A stretch of 35,880 bases of DNA from UBA1731 sp964440985. GTDB taxonomy: Bacteria > Verrucomicrobiota > Kiritimatiellia > RFP12 > UBA1067. Numbering within the stretch: position 1 is the stretch's first letter; every line of letters begins with the position of its first letter. The DNA lies in contig CAYTWE010000018.1 of assembly GCA_964440985.1 (NCBI GenBank), positions 1 through 35,880 on the forward strand. The letters run 5' to 3'. Shown one piece after another: positions 1 through 8,680 of this stretch. The notes beneath the pieces are model-generated. The model did no database searches. It had not been told where the DNA came from and saw only the letters and a list, made by a program, of their open reading frames with translations. The translations under genes were made by a program, and so were the position numbers.

Positions 1-1
1 G

Positions 2-88
2 TATTATACCACACCCTTCGGCGTGCCTCAAAGGAAGATGCACGGCGGCGATGAGCCGTACGGACGCAGTTTGCAAATTGTGGTATAA
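2..88 (+). CDS. Possible C-terminal end of an upstream protein (partial)
   Basis: A stop-free reading frame enters from the left edge and ends at TAA (86-88). It encodes about 28 residues ending GRSLQIVV. The peptide is plausible as a protein end, with moderate use of G or C at third positions, but is too short to recognise. Its stop codon lies inside the -10 region that precedes the next gene. The competing reading is that 1-88 is a divergent intergenic region, because a minus-strand promoter match lies at 3-11. Only sequence to the left can decide, so confidence is low. Confidence 0.3.
   Translation, partial: YYTTPFGVPQRKMHGGDEPYGRSLQIVV
3..11 (-). promoter_or_regulatory. Extended -10 promoter match facing left
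   Basis: On the minus strand the first bases read TGTGGTATAATAC, with TATAAT at 3-8 and the extended TG at 10-11. This is the same element that precedes several plus-strand genes in this window. If it is active, a gene runs leftwards off the window. The partial plus-strand frame at 2-88 conflicts with this reading. Confidence 0.4.
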
Positions 89-89
89 T
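81..89 (+). promoter_or_regulatory. Extended -10 promoter of the DUF1080 lipoprotein operon
   Basis: TGGTATAAT at 81-89 is a perfect extended -10 (TGnTATAAT), preceded by TTG. No convincing -35 hexamer lies 16-18 bp upstream. Transcription would begin near 96, giving a leader of about 35 nt that contains the Shine-Dalgarno sequence AAAGGAG (117-123). Confidence 0.7.
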
Positions 90-130
90 TGACGACAATT
101 TTCTTTCGTCAAAATCAAAGGAGTACACAT

Positions 131-1606
131 ATGAGAAACATCGCCCTTGTGGCGGCGGGTTCGATCATCGCCGGATGCATCTCCGCACCTGAGGTGAAGT
201 GCGGTTACCACTGCAAGCCTGCGGCGGAGGTCGCTGCCAACGCTGATGCCGACGGCTTTGTGCCGCTCTTCAACGGCAAGGATCTCACCGGATGGATCGG
301 TGCGACCGGAATGTACGGCGTCGATCCCAAGGAGCCTGGCATACTGCAGTGCTTCCCTGACCGTCAGGCGAAAGGCCAGCCCGGAAATCTCTGCACGGAA
401 AAGCAGTACAGGAACTTCGTTCTTCGCTTTGAGTTCTGTATGCCGGAGAACGGCAACAACGGCCTCGGCATCCGTATGCCCAACCCCGGCGTTGACTCCG
501 CCTACGGCGGAATGTGCGAACTGCAGCTTCTCGACGACGGCGGAAGCCAGTACTACGACGCCAAGGCCGGGCAGGACAAGCTTCACGGCTATCAGTACAC
601 GGGAAGCGTGTACGGCATCGTTCCGAGCCGCCGCGACAATGTCGGCAAGCAGATCTGGGGCAAGGACAAGAACTTCACGGGAGGCGGATCCTACGTGAAG
701 AAGCCCGGAATGTGGAACTTCGAGGAGGTTCGCGTAATCGGCAGCGAGATCGAGGTGTACCTCAACGGCGTTCTCATCACGAAGGCGGATGTGTCGAAGT
801 TCAAGGGCGACGGCACCGACACGCCGGACGGCAAGAAGCATCCCGGCCTCCACAACAGGATCGGACACATCGGTTGGCTCGGTCACGGACACAACGTCAA
901 GTGGCGCAACATCCGCATCAAGGAGCTTCCTGAGGATGCGAAGATGGATGCGGTCTGCCCCTGCGCCGTCAAGAAATGCCCAGAGGGCTTCACAACGCTC
1001 TTCGACGGCAAGCCTGAACAGCTCACCGCGAACTGGAAGGGCGTGACGACTCGTGAAGAGTTCGACAACCCGATCAAGCGCCAGGCGGCCACCGAAGGCA
1101 AGCGCGCCGACATGCAGAAGTTCGCCGATGAGCATATGCTCAAGCACTGGACGGTCGATCGCGGCGTCCTCCGCTTCGATGGATTGAAGGGCGGCTATTC
1201 GCTCGCCACCAAGAAGGACTACAAGGATTTCGAGATGTTCGTCGATTGGCGCATCGTCTCCGTGCAGGGCGATTCCGGACTGTACCTGCGCGGTTCGCCG
1301 CAGGTGCAGATATGGGATGCCCACAACCAGTGGCACATCGGCTCCGGCGGCCTGTACAACAACCAGAAGAATCCGTCCAAGGCCCTCAAGATCGCGGACA
1401 ACCTTGTCGGCACGTGGAACACCTTCCGCGTCAAGATGGTCGGCGAGAAGGTGTGGGTGTGGCTCAACGGCGAGCTTGTGGTCGACAACACCACGCTTGA
1501 GAACTACTGGGACCGCAACCGGCCGATATTCCCGGTTGAGCAGATCGAGCTTCAGTGTCACGGCGACCCTGTTGAGTTCCGCAACATCTTCATAAAGGAA
1601 CTCTGA
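131..1606 (+). CDS. Exported lipoprotein with two tandem DUF1080 (3-keto-disaccharide hydrolase-like) domains
   Basis: This 491-residue protein starts at ATG 131, with AAAGGAG seven bases upstream. The longer frame from TTG 89 would begin inside the -10 box and is rejected. The N-terminus is a lipoprotein signal with lipobox IAGC (Cys near residue 15), so the protein is probably membrane-anchored outside the cytoplasm. Two DUF1080 domains follow. The first (about 40-265) opens with PLFNGKDLTGW. The second (about 280-490) opens with TTLFDGKPEQL and contains SGLYLRGSPQVQIWD, the typical beta-sandwich core. DUF1080 is a concanavalin-like fold, and some members act on 3-keto-glycosides. The catalytic activity of this copy is not shown by sequence. 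It begins a run of closely spaced genes reaching 8549, although parB and secA downstream have no evident metabolic link to it. Confidence 0.85.
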   Translation: MRNIALVAAGSIIAGCISAPEVKCGYHCKPAAEVAANADADGFVPLFNGKDLTGWIGATGMYGVDPKEPGILQCFPDRQAKGQPGNLCTEKQYRNFVLRFEFCMPENGNNGLGIRMPNPGVDSAYGGMCELQLLDDGGSQYYDAKAGQDKLHGYQYTGSVYGIVPSRRDNVGKQIWGKDKNFTGGGSYVKKPGMWNFEEVRVIGSEIEVYLNGVLITKADVSKFKGDGTDTPDGKKHPGLHNRIGHIGWLGHGHNVKWRNIRIKELPEDAKMDAVCPCAVKKCPEGFTTLFDGKPEQLTANWKGVTTREEFDNPIKRQAATEGKRADMQKFADEHMLKHWTVDRGVLRFDGLKGGYSLATKKDYKDFEMFVDWRIVSVQGDSGLYLRGSPQVQIWDAHNQWHIGSGGLYNNQKNPSKALKIADNLVGTWNTFRVKMVGEKVWVWLNGELVVDNTTLENYWDRNRPIFPVEQIELQCHGDPVEFRNIFIKEL

Positions 1607-1628
1607 TCAGGTTCCGCGTGACTGAACC

Positions 1629-2651
1629 ATGAGCGCATCCATGAAAAAAGAGACGAGTCAGTTCCTCAAGAAGTCATCGGGCGGCAAGCCGCCGTCCCGG
1701 AAGGAGATCAAGAAGGGCGGTCTCGGCGGCCGCGGCGTCCTCGCACTCGTCGGAACGCCGCAGCAGACGGCGAACGTGGATGCGTTCGGCGGCGCAAGGC
1801 CGCAGATGCCGGCGGTTTCGCGTCCGTCCGCCGCAGGGAACGGAGTCGTTGAGGTTGTCGCGGTCGACATCGAGCGAAGCCCGTATCAGGCCCGCGCCGA
1901 GTTTGACGCCGAGGCACTCAAGGAGCTTGCGGATTCCATTCGCGCAAACGGGATAGTTCAGCCGCCGGTCGTGCGCCGTCTCCCTAACGGGAAGTACCAG
2001 CTGATAGCAGGTGAGCGCAGGACGCGGGCGGCGATTCAGGCCGGGTTGAAGAAGATCCCCGTGGTTCTTGTGGACGCAAGTGACCGCAAGGCCGCGGAGA
2101 TGGGCGTTGTCGAGAACATCCAGCGCAAAGACCTGAACGCGATTGAGGAGGCGGAGGGATATCGCCTCCTCAAAGATCAGTTCGGAATCACGCAGGAGGA
2201 TGTCGCGGAGCGCGTCGGCAAGAGCCGTTCGGCAATAGCGAACTCCCTGCGCATACTTGAACTGCCCGACGAGGTCAAGCAGCTCCTGGCGCGTGGTCTG
2301 CTGTCGTCCGGACACGCGAAGGTGCTGCTCTCCGTGGAGGGCGAGCGCGACCGTACGCTTCTGGCACGCGAGTGCGTGGAGCGTTCGCTGACGGTGCGTG
2401 ACCTTGAGAAGCGGGTGAAGAGGCTCACCCAGCCGGTTGTCGAGCCGAAGAAAGGTGTGCCTGACCTGCCTGAATCGTACGTGCGCAGCCTTGTGGAGGA
2501 GCTTCACAGGCATCTCGGCTGCGCGGTGCGGCTTTCAAGCGGAATGAAACACGCCAACGGCAAGCATACCAAGGGCGTTCTGGAGATAGACTTCCAAAGC
2601 AATGACGACCTTGACCGCGTGTTGAATCTGATGGGTGTCAAGCTGGATTGA
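1629..2651 (+). CDS. parB: Chromosome partitioning protein ParB
   Basis: This 340-residue protein has the full ParB layout. A basic N-terminal segment with a KKGGLGGRG motif (about 28-36) resembles the KRGLGRGL peptide through which ParB contacts ParA. The ParB/Sulfiredoxin CTPase-type domain (about 75-170) has the GERRTRAA and ENIQRKDLN motifs. A helix-turn-helix with ITQEDVAERVGKSRSAIANS (about 180-205) reads parS. The C-terminal dimerisation domain is about 280-340. ParB binds parS near the origin and loads condensin with ParA and SMC partners. ATG 1629 was chosen as the longest start. ATG 1641 is an alternative, since neither has a strong ribosome site. No parA is adjacent, which is unusual, and I could not spot a convincing parS site by eye. 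The stop overlaps the next start. Confidence 0.93.
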   Translation: MSASMKKETSQFLKKSSGGKPPSRKEIKKGGLGGRGVLALVGTPQQTANVDAFGGARPQMPAVSRPSAAGNGVVEVVAVDIERSPYQARAEFDAEALKELADSIRANGIVQPPVVRRLPNGKYQLIAGERRTRAAIQAGLKKIPVVLVDASDRKAAEMGVVENIQRKDLNAIEEAEGYRLLKDQFGITQEDVAERVGKSRSAIANSLRILELPDEVKQLLARGLLSSGHAKVLLSVEGERDRTLLARECVERSLTVRDLEKRVKRLTQPVVEPKKGVPDLPESYVRSLVEELHRHLGCAVRLSSGMKHANGKHTKGVLEIDFQSNDDLDRVLNLMGVKLD

Positions 2652-3562
2652 AGAATACGCTCCCATCGCTGGTCGCAGCTTGCGGCATCCTGCTGTCCGC
2701 ATCCGGGGCTCCAATCGTGTTCCAGGCGTCCGATGCAAAGGATGCGTTCGCAGTCGCCTCTGATTTCGTGCGGGACTGCACTCCGCGCGATGCCGGAACG
2801 ATACGCGGACGGATAGCGGCGAACTGGCTGATGGATCGCGCAAGCCGCACAGGGGTTGATGCGTCCGTGGATCCGTTCCGGGCGGACACGCCGGACGGCG
2901 AGCGTGCGTTCGCCAATGTGACGGTGGAGTTCAAGGGCACAAGGGAGAATGCGCCGTGGATTGTGCTCATCTCCCATTTCGACACCCCGCCGAACATCGG
3001 CAAGGGCTTTCAGGGGGCGAACGACGGTGCATCGACGAGCGGTCTTCTCGTGGCTCTCGCCAACGCGATTCGCAGAGCGGGGCCGCAGCGCGACAACATT
3101 GCGCTCATATGGACGGATGCGGAGGAGTGTCGCGTAGCGTACGCGAAGAACGACGGGCTGCAGGGGGCGAAGCGCGCCGTCGCGCTGTTCAAGGAGAGAA
3201 AACGCGCCGTCAAGGCTGCAATCGGGCTTGACATGCTCGGTGACAGGGATCTTCACATCCGGATGCCGGCGAACGGGACGATGCAGCTCCAGAACGCAGT
3301 GTTCAAGGCGGCGGAACGCGCCGGGCTGCAGGGGCTTGTGTCGCTCGGCACCGACACCGTGAAGGACGACTTTTCGGTGTTCCTCGACGCCGGATGCCCG
3401 GCGGTCGATCTGATAGATTTCGATTACGGTTCCGCGCCAGGCAGGAACGACTACTGGCACACCGTGAACGACACCATGGACAAGATATGCGAGGAGTCTC
3501 TGCTGAAATCCGGAATGCTTGTCGCTGAACTGCTCAACATGTTGGAAGGCAACACGAAATGA
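2648..3562 (+). CDS. Exported M28-family metallopeptidase / glutaminyl-cyclase-like protein
   Basis: This 304-residue protein starts at TTG 2648, which overlaps the parB stop (TTGA), so it is probably translationally coupled. Residues 1-21 form a signal peptide ending near SASGA. The di-zinc site of the M28 fold is complete: His in SHFDTP (about 110), Asp in GANDGAST (about 126), tandem Glu in WTDAEE (about 159-160), Asp in GLDMLGD, and His in YWHTVND near the C-terminus. M28 enzymes are aminopeptidases, and the related glutaminyl cyclases share this fold and a similar bridging region. Sequence alone does not separate these activities. The protein is expected to act in the periplasm. Its stop overlaps the secA start (ATGA), so peptidase and SecA levels may be linked. 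Confidence 0.85.
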   Translation: MKNTLPSLVAACGILLSASGAPIVFQASDAKDAFAVASDFVRDCTPRDAGTIRGRIAANWLMDRASRTGVDASVDPFRADTPDGERAFANVTVEFKGTRENAPWIVLISHFDTPPNIGKGFQGANDGASTSGLLVALANAIRRAGPQRDNIALIWTDAEECRVAYAKNDGLQGAKRAVALFKERKRAVKAAIGLDMLGDRDLHIRMPANGTMQLQNAVFKAAERAGLQGLVSLGTDTVKDDFSVFLDAGCPAVDLIDFDYGSAPGRNDYWHTVNDTMDKICEESLLKSGMLVAELLNMLEGNTK

Positions 3563-6500
3563 ACATCATCAAGATGATACTGGGCACCAAGAATGCCCGC
3601 GAACTGAAAAAACTCCGGCCGATAGTCGCCAAGATAAACCGCATCGAGGAGGAGTACCAGAAAAAGGGTTTTGCCGACGAGGACTTCCCGCGCATGACTG
3701 CGGAGTTCAAGAAGCGTGTGGCGGACGGCGAGTCGCTTGACGACATCCTGCCGGAGGCGTTTGCGCTCGTCAAGAACGCCTGCCGCCATCTCGTTGGGAC
3801 GACCGAGGAGGTGTGCGGCCATGTGCTGAAGTGGGACATGGTCCCGTTCGACTGCCAGCTCATCGGCGGCATCGTGCTGCATCAGGGCAAGATCGCCGAG
3901 ATGCAGACAGGCGAAGGCAAGACGCTTGTGGCCACGCTGCCGCTGTACCTGAACGCACTGTCCGGCAAGAACGTGCAGCTCGTGACTGTGAACGACTATC
4001 TCGCGCTCCGCGACGCATCGTGGATGGGGCATCTCTACAGATATCTCGGCCTTACGGTTGGCTGCATCCAGAACTCGATGGATTCGGCGCAGCGCCGTGA
4101 GCAGTACAATTGCGACATAACGTACGGAACGAACTCCGAGTTCGGCTTCGACTACCTCCGTGACAACGGCATGGCCGTGCAGCCGGAGCAGGTCGTGCAG
4201 AACGGACACAACTTCGCCATCGTGGACGAAGTGGACTCGATCCTCATCGACGAGGCGCGTACGCCGCTCATCATCTCCGGCCCGGCCACGGTGTCCACAA
4301 GTGCGCAGTACACCGCCCTCAAGCCGCTTGTCGAGTCCATCGTGCGCATCCAGACCCAGCAGTGCAACGAGCTCGTCTCGCAGGCGAAGAAGGCCCTTGC
4401 CGACGGCGACACCGAAGAGTGCAAGCGCAGGATATACCAGGTGTACCACTCCATGCCGAAGCACAAGCAGCTGCTGCATATGTTCGAGGATCCGAACGTG
4501 CGCAAGCTCCACGAGGACGTGGAGATGCAGATGCTTTCCGAAATGCGCAAGCAGGAAGGAATCTCCCTGCGCGAGAAGCTCTACTTCACTATCGACGAGC
4601 GCACCCGCGAGGTCGCGCTGACCGATCTCGGCTGCGACAAGATGAATCCGCAGGATCCCAGGATGTTCGTGATCCCGGATCTTGCGGCGGCGATGAGCGA
4701 GCTGGACGGCGACAAGTCCCTTTCCGAACAGGAGCGCATCGAGCGCAAGCGCGACATCCAGTCGTCGTTCATGGAGAGGTCTCAGCGTGTGCATGTGGTC
4801 GATCAGCTCCTCCGCGCATACTGCCTCTACGAGCGGGATGTGGACTACGTTGTGCAGGACAACCACGTCTACATCGTGGACGAGTTCACCGGGCGCATAC
4901 TTCCGGGCCGCCGCTGGTCAGACGGCCTTCATCAGGCGGTCGAGGCCAAGGAGGGCGTGGAGATCGAGAAGGAGAGCCAGACGCTCGCAACAATCACGAT
5001 CCAGAACTATTTCCGCCTGTATGCGAAACTCGCCGGCATGACCGGCACGGCAGAGACTGAGGCACGGGAGTTCAAGGACATATACAAGCTTGGCGTAGTC
5101 TCCATACCCACGAACCGGCCTGTGCGCCGCGTGGACGGCAACGACCAGATATACCGCACGCAGCGCGAGAAGTACAAGGCGATCATCGCCGACGTGACCG
5201 AACGACACGCGAAGGGGCAGCCCATCCTGCTCGGCACCATGACGGTGGACACCTCGGAGGTGCTTTCCAGAATGCTCAAGCTGGCGCACATCCCGCACGA
5301 GGTGCTGAACGCGAAGAACCACGCCCGCGAAGCGGAGATCGTCTCGATGGCCGGACAGAAGGGCGCTGTCACCATCGCCACAAACATGGCGGGACGCGGA
5401 ACGGACATCAAGCTCGGGCCAGGCGTTGTGGAGCTTGGAGGTCTTCATGTGCTTGGCTCCGAACGGCACGAGTCACGCCGCATCGACAGGCAGCTTCGCG
5501 GACGCTGTTCGCGTCAGGGCGATCCGGGATCATCGCAGTTCTTCATCTCGCTCGAAGACCAGCTGATGCGCCTGTTCGGTTCGCAGAAGCTTTCCGGCAT
5601 CATGCTCCGTCTTGGCCTCAAGGAGGGCGAAGTCATGGAGCACCGCTGGCTGAACAAGTCGGTGGAGACGGCGCAGAGGCGCGTGGAGCAGCAGCATTAC
5701 GCGGTGCGCAAGCGTACGCTTGAATACGATGACGTGATGAACAAGCAGCGCTCCATCGTGTATGAATTGCGCGGAACGATACTGCGCGGAGACCAGGCCG
5801 CCGTCCACAACACGATCCTGGACGTCATGAACGACCTGATCCTCACGCAGGCGGAGAAGTACCTCTTTGACGCCAAGGACGGCGACCTGTCCGCGTTCTC
5901 GGACTGGCTTGGAGTCACGTTCCCGATTACGGTGACGGACGAAGAGCTGAAGCCGCTCATCGGACAGCCCCAGGCGGCGGGCGAACTTGTGATGAAGCGC
6001 GTGGAGGAGGCATATGAGGCCAAGTGCGCCGTGGAGGATCAGCAGGTTCTCCCGTACATGGAGCGCGGCGTGTTCCTCGATGCGATTGACCGGCAGTGGC
6101 AGGACTATCTCCGTGCGATGGACGACCTGCGCCAGGGCGTGAACCTCCGTGCGTACGGGCAGCGCGATCCCCTCATCGAGTACAAGCGCGAGGCGTTCCA
6201 CATGTTCGAGCAGCTGATGAACGCCATCAAGACGGAAGTCGCGGTCGGTGAGTTCCGGGCCGCAACGGCGCGGACAGTGCGCAGGATGTTCGCCGCCGCC
6301 CGCACGAACGCCGACCAGTTCGATGCGCAGAGCGAAGGCGGTGCGGATGCCAACTCCGCCGCCGCCCAGAATCCGCCGCGCAAGAGCGCAGACCCTTCCG
6401 CGCCCGTCTCCGCGAAGGAGGCGTTTGCGGCGCTCATGGGCGTATCCCCCGACAGGGTGCAGCAGGCTGCGCCGCGTGGCGGTGCGCAGCCTGCCGGCCC

Positions 6501-6606
6501 GGCGTCTCAGGGAGCCGCGACCATGCCGCGTGTCGGCAGGAACGATCCTTGTCCGTGCGGCAGCGGGAAGAAGTACAAGAAGTGCTGCGGACGGAATCTG
6601 TTCTGA
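3559..6606 (+). CDS. secA: Preprotein translocase ATPase SecA
   Basis: This 1015-residue protein drives unfolded preproteins through SecYEG. The first nucleotide-binding domain has Walker A MQTGEGKT (about 115-122) and the DEVDSILIDEAR segment (about 223-234). The second motor domain carries GMTGTAE and NMAGRGTDIKLG, followed by HESRRIDRQLRGRCSRQGDPGSS. The helical scaffold contains LEYDDVMNKQR. The C-terminus ends with a SEC-C zinc motif, NDPCPCGSGKKYKKCC (about 993-1010), which binds SecB or ribosomes. It is longer than the 901-residue E. coli protein. Extra length lies in the region after DEARTPLIISG and in the low-complexity Ala/Pro linker before SEC-C, as in several non-proteobacterial SecA proteins. 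The start overlaps the upstream stop (ATGA). Confidence 0.98.
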   Translation: MNIIKMILGTKNARELKKLRPIVAKINRIEEEYQKKGFADEDFPRMTAEFKKRVADGESLDDILPEAFALVKNACRHLVGTTEEVCGHVLKWDMVPFDCQLIGGIVLHQGKIAEMQTGEGKTLVATLPLYLNALSGKNVQLVTVNDYLALRDASWMGHLYRYLGLTVGCIQNSMDSAQRREQYNCDITYGTNSEFGFDYLRDNGMAVQPEQVVQNGHNFAIVDEVDSILIDEARTPLIISGPATVSTSAQYTALKPLVESIVRIQTQQCNELVSQAKKALADGDTEECKRRIYQVYHSMPKHKQLLHMFEDPNVRKLHEDVEMQMLSEMRKQEGISLREKLYFTIDERTREVALTDLGCDKMNPQDPRMFVIPDLAAAMSELDGDKSLSEQERIERKRDIQSSFMERSQRVHVVDQLLRAYCLYERDVDYVVQDNHVYIVDEFTGRILPGRRWSDGLHQAVEAKEGVEIEKESQTLATITIQNYFRLYAKLAGMTGTAETEAREFKDIYKLGVVSIPTNRPVRRVDGNDQIYRTQREKYKAIIADVTERHAKGQPILLGTMTVDTSEVLSRMLKLAHIPHEVLNAKNHAREAEIVSMAGQKGAVTIATNMAGRGTDIKLGPGVVELGGLHVLGSERHESRRIDRQLRGRCSRQGDPGSSQFFISLEDQLMRLFGSQKLSGIMLRLGLKEGEVMEHRWLNKSVETAQRRVEQQHYAVRKRTLEYDDVMNKQRSIVYELRGTILRGDQAAVHNTILDVMNDLILTQAEKYLFDAKDGDLSAFSDWLGVTFPITVTDEELKPLIGQPQAAGELVMKRVEEAYEAKCAVEDQQVLPYMERGVFLDAIDRQWQDYLRAMDDLRQGVNLRAYGQRDPLIEYKREAFHMFEQLMNAIKTEVAVGEFRAATARTVRRMFAAARTNADQFDAQSEGGADANSAAAQNPPRKSADPSAPVSAKEAFAALMGVSPDRVQQAAPRGGAQPAGPASQGAATMPRVGRNDPCPCGSGKKYKKCCGRNLF

Positions 6607-6651
6607 CGGGAACAGTTCCGCCGCGCCGACGGCCTGTCAGCGTGAAACGCC

Positions 6652-7332
6652 ATGAACGAGCTGGCGTCGATAGTTGTCGTGGAGGACGATGCGGTAATCC
6701 GCACCGTCCTTGAGATGGCGTTGGCCGCCGAGGGGTACCGGCAGGTTGTCGGATGCGCTCGCGGCGACGAAGGTCTTAAGACCATAAGGCTTCGCAAGCC
6801 GGATTTGGTGCTTCTTGACGTGATGCTGCCGGGGCTTGACGGCTTTTCGCTTTGCAGGAGCGTCCGCAAGGAGCCGTCGCTTTCCGGCGTAAGGATAATA
6901 ATGATCACGGCGCGTACGCAGAACGACGACATCGTGCGCGGTCTCGAATGCGGTGCGGACGATTATGTGACCAAGCCGTTCGACAGGAAGGTGTTGATGG
7001 CTCGCGTCGAAGCCGTGCTGAGACGCGGCGCCGTCGTGTCCGCCGGCGCCGACTACGACGGACTTGTGCTGAACGATGAAGGTCACACAGCAACGCTGCA
7101 TGGCGAGGAGCTGAAGCTCCCTCTCGGCGAGTTCCGCATACTGTCGCTGCTTGCATCCCATCGCGGTCGCGTCCTGTCGCGTTCGCGGATGCTTGACTCC
7201 GTGCAGAGCGGGGACAGGCTCGCCACAGAGCGGACGATAGACGTTCAGATAGCGAACATCCGCCGCAAGCTTGGACGCTGGGCGGAACACATAGAGACGG
7301 TTCGCGGCGTCGGATACAGGATGAAGCCATGA
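6652..7332 (+). CDS. OmpR/PhoB-family response regulator
   Basis: This 226-residue protein has an N-terminal receiver domain with acidic pocket VVEDD, phospho-acceptor Asp56 in LVLLDVMLPGLDG, Thr in MITARTQ and Lys in VTKPFDRK. The C-terminal winged-helix domain (about 125-226) contains ERTIDVQIANIRRKLG and the closing VRGVGYRMKP typical of OmpR/PhoB regulators. It should be phosphorylated by the kinase encoded next, whose start overlaps this stop (ATGA at 7329-7332). A 45-bp gap separates it from secA with no promoter seen. No Shine-Dalgarno sequence is obvious before ATG 6652. The regulated genes cannot be read from the sequence. Confidence 0.93.
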   Translation: MNELASIVVVEDDAVIRTVLEMALAAEGYRQVVGCARGDEGLKTIRLRKPDLVLLDVMLPGLDGFSLCRSVRKEPSLSGVRIIMITARTQNDDIVRGLECGADDYVTKPFDRKVLMARVEAVLRRGAVVSAGADYDGLVLNDEGHTATLHGEELKLPLGEFRILSLLASHRGRVLSRSRMLDSVQSGDRLATERTIDVQIANIRRKLGRWAEHIETVRGVGYRMKP

Positions 7333-8549
7333 GGTTCGCCAACGCGGATTTCATTCCCTCGCTTTTCGTCGCGGCGGCGCTGGTTGGGGCGGTCTCGGTG
7401 TTCATATCCGAAACGCGCTCATTCCGGGATGCCGTCGCCGAATGGGCCAGACGCGATCTGGAGTCCCGCACTGAACTGGCGGCGGCGAATCTGCGCGAGC
7501 CGCTTGAGACCGGCGATTTCAGGCGCATACATGAATTCGGCGACATATGCTCCGATGACGGAGTCCGGCTCACGGTGTTCAGCGCACCTGGCGGCGTCGT
7601 GTTCGATTCGGTGAGGGATCCGTCCGCCCATGCGCCGTCGATCTATGCGACGCATTCCTGCGGAGAGTTCAGGGTGCGGCTCGGTCTTCCCGCCGATCGT
7701 GTGCTCGCCCCGTACCGCAGGGCCAGGTTCGGTTTCATCCTCGCCGCGATCGCCGGCGGCGCCGGCGTGATGCTCGTGCTTCTCTTCACGGTAAGGCAGC
7801 GCATGAGGATGCGCGCACTTGCGCAGGAGCGCGACGCCCAGCGCAGGCTCGTTGATGAGATGAAAAAGGTTGAGGCATTCCGGAGGGATTTCATAGCCGA
7901 TGTGTCCCATGAGATAAAGACGCCCCTCACGGGGATAATAGGGGCGGCGGATCTGCTTTCGTCCGGAGATGCCCCCGATGATATGCGCGGTCGTCTGCTT
8001 GAGATGGTCAAGACGGAATCCGAGAGGCTCAATGCGCTTGCACAGGGCATCCTTTCGCTTTCCCGCCTCGAACGTGACGGCGAATCCGGCGTTGTTGACA
8101 AAAGGGAGACGGACATATCGGGCATCGTGCGCGATGCGGTTGAACGTCTGCGCCCCCTGGCGTACGGGAAGGGCATCGAAATCAGTGTCAATGCGCCGCC
8201 GGACTGCGTTGCGGTGTGCGATGGATCGCTTGTGGAGAGCGCCGTCGCAAACCTTGTCGCGAACGCAATCCGGCATTCCGGCTCAAAGGACGTCTCCGTT
8301 GCTGTGGCAACCGCCGGAGACACTGTGCGGATTGCCGTTGAGGATCACGGGGCTGGCATACCGCCCGAAGAGCGCGAAAGGGTGTTCGAGCGGTTTCATC
8401 GCGTAGACAGCGCCCGCAGCGCAGACACCGGCGGCGCCGGGCTTGGGCTTGCCATCGTGCGGCGCATAGCGAAGCTGCACGGCGGGGATGTCGTTCTGGA
8501 GCCGGCCGTGCCGACAGGATGCAGGTTCGTCCTTTCCGTCATGCGATAG
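7329..8549 (+). CDS. Membrane sensor histidine kinase
   Basis: This 406-residue protein has a first membrane helix at about residues 9-27, a periplasmic sensor region of roughly 105 residues with no recognised domain, and a second helix at about 136-156. The HisKA domain follows, with phospho-acceptor His near residue 193 in DVSHEIKTPLTG. The ATP-binding domain has an N box in LVANAIRHSG, G1 in EDHGAGIPPEER, an F box in FERFHRVD and G2 in GGAGLGLAIV. It is the cognate partner of the overlapping regulator. The architecture is PhoR-like, but no phosphate genes flank it, so the signal is left open. The last gene of the run, it ends 131 bp before the next CDS. Confidence 0.93.
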   Translation: MRFANADFIPSLFVAAALVGAVSVFISETRSFRDAVAEWARRDLESRTELAAANLREPLETGDFRRIHEFGDICSDDGVRLTVFSAPGGVVFDSVRDPSAHAPSIYATHSCGEFRVRLGLPADRVLAPYRRARFGFILAAIAGGAGVMLVLLFTVRQRMRMRALAQERDAQRRLVDEMKKVEAFRRDFIADVSHEIKTPLTGIIGAADLLSSGDAPDDMRGRLLEMVKTESERLNALAQGILSLSRLERDGESGVVDKRETDISGIVRDAVERLRPLAYGKGIEISVNAPPDCVAVCDGSLVESAVANLVANAIRHSGSKDVSVAVATAGDTVRIAVEDHGAGIPPEERERVFERFHRVDSARSADTGGAGLGLAIVRRIAKLHGGDVVLEPAVPTGCRFVLSVMR

Positions 8550-8640
8550 GCGAATCTTCCGGTCGGTCTGCCGTGCCGCATTTGTGCGTTTCAGCCCATG
8601 TCGCAATTCGTCTGCGGATTTCGCATCATGAGTGGATTTG

Positions 8641-8649
8641 TGGTATACT
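8641..8649 (+). promoter_or_regulatory. Extended -10 promoter for the oxidoreductase operon
   Basis: TGGTATACT at 8641-8649, preceded by TTTG, matches the recurring window element with one base changed in the -10. No good -35 is present; TTCGCA at 8620 with an 18-bp spacer is the nearest. Transcription would start near 8656. AAAGG just before 8670 serves as the ribosome site for ATG 8681. Confidence 0.65.
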
Positions 8650-8680
8650 TGCGGACATCAAAGAAAGGAATTGCTGATCC

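Noticed and set aside
3451..4866. Open frame of 471 codons on the minus strand
   Set aside because: It is antisense to secA, His/Leu/Val-rich, and has no recognisable domain or ribosome site.
6599..6616. CTGTTC/GAACAG hairpin at the secA stop codon
   Set aside because: A 6-bp stem without a T tail, followed by a closely spaced gene; termination is unlikely.
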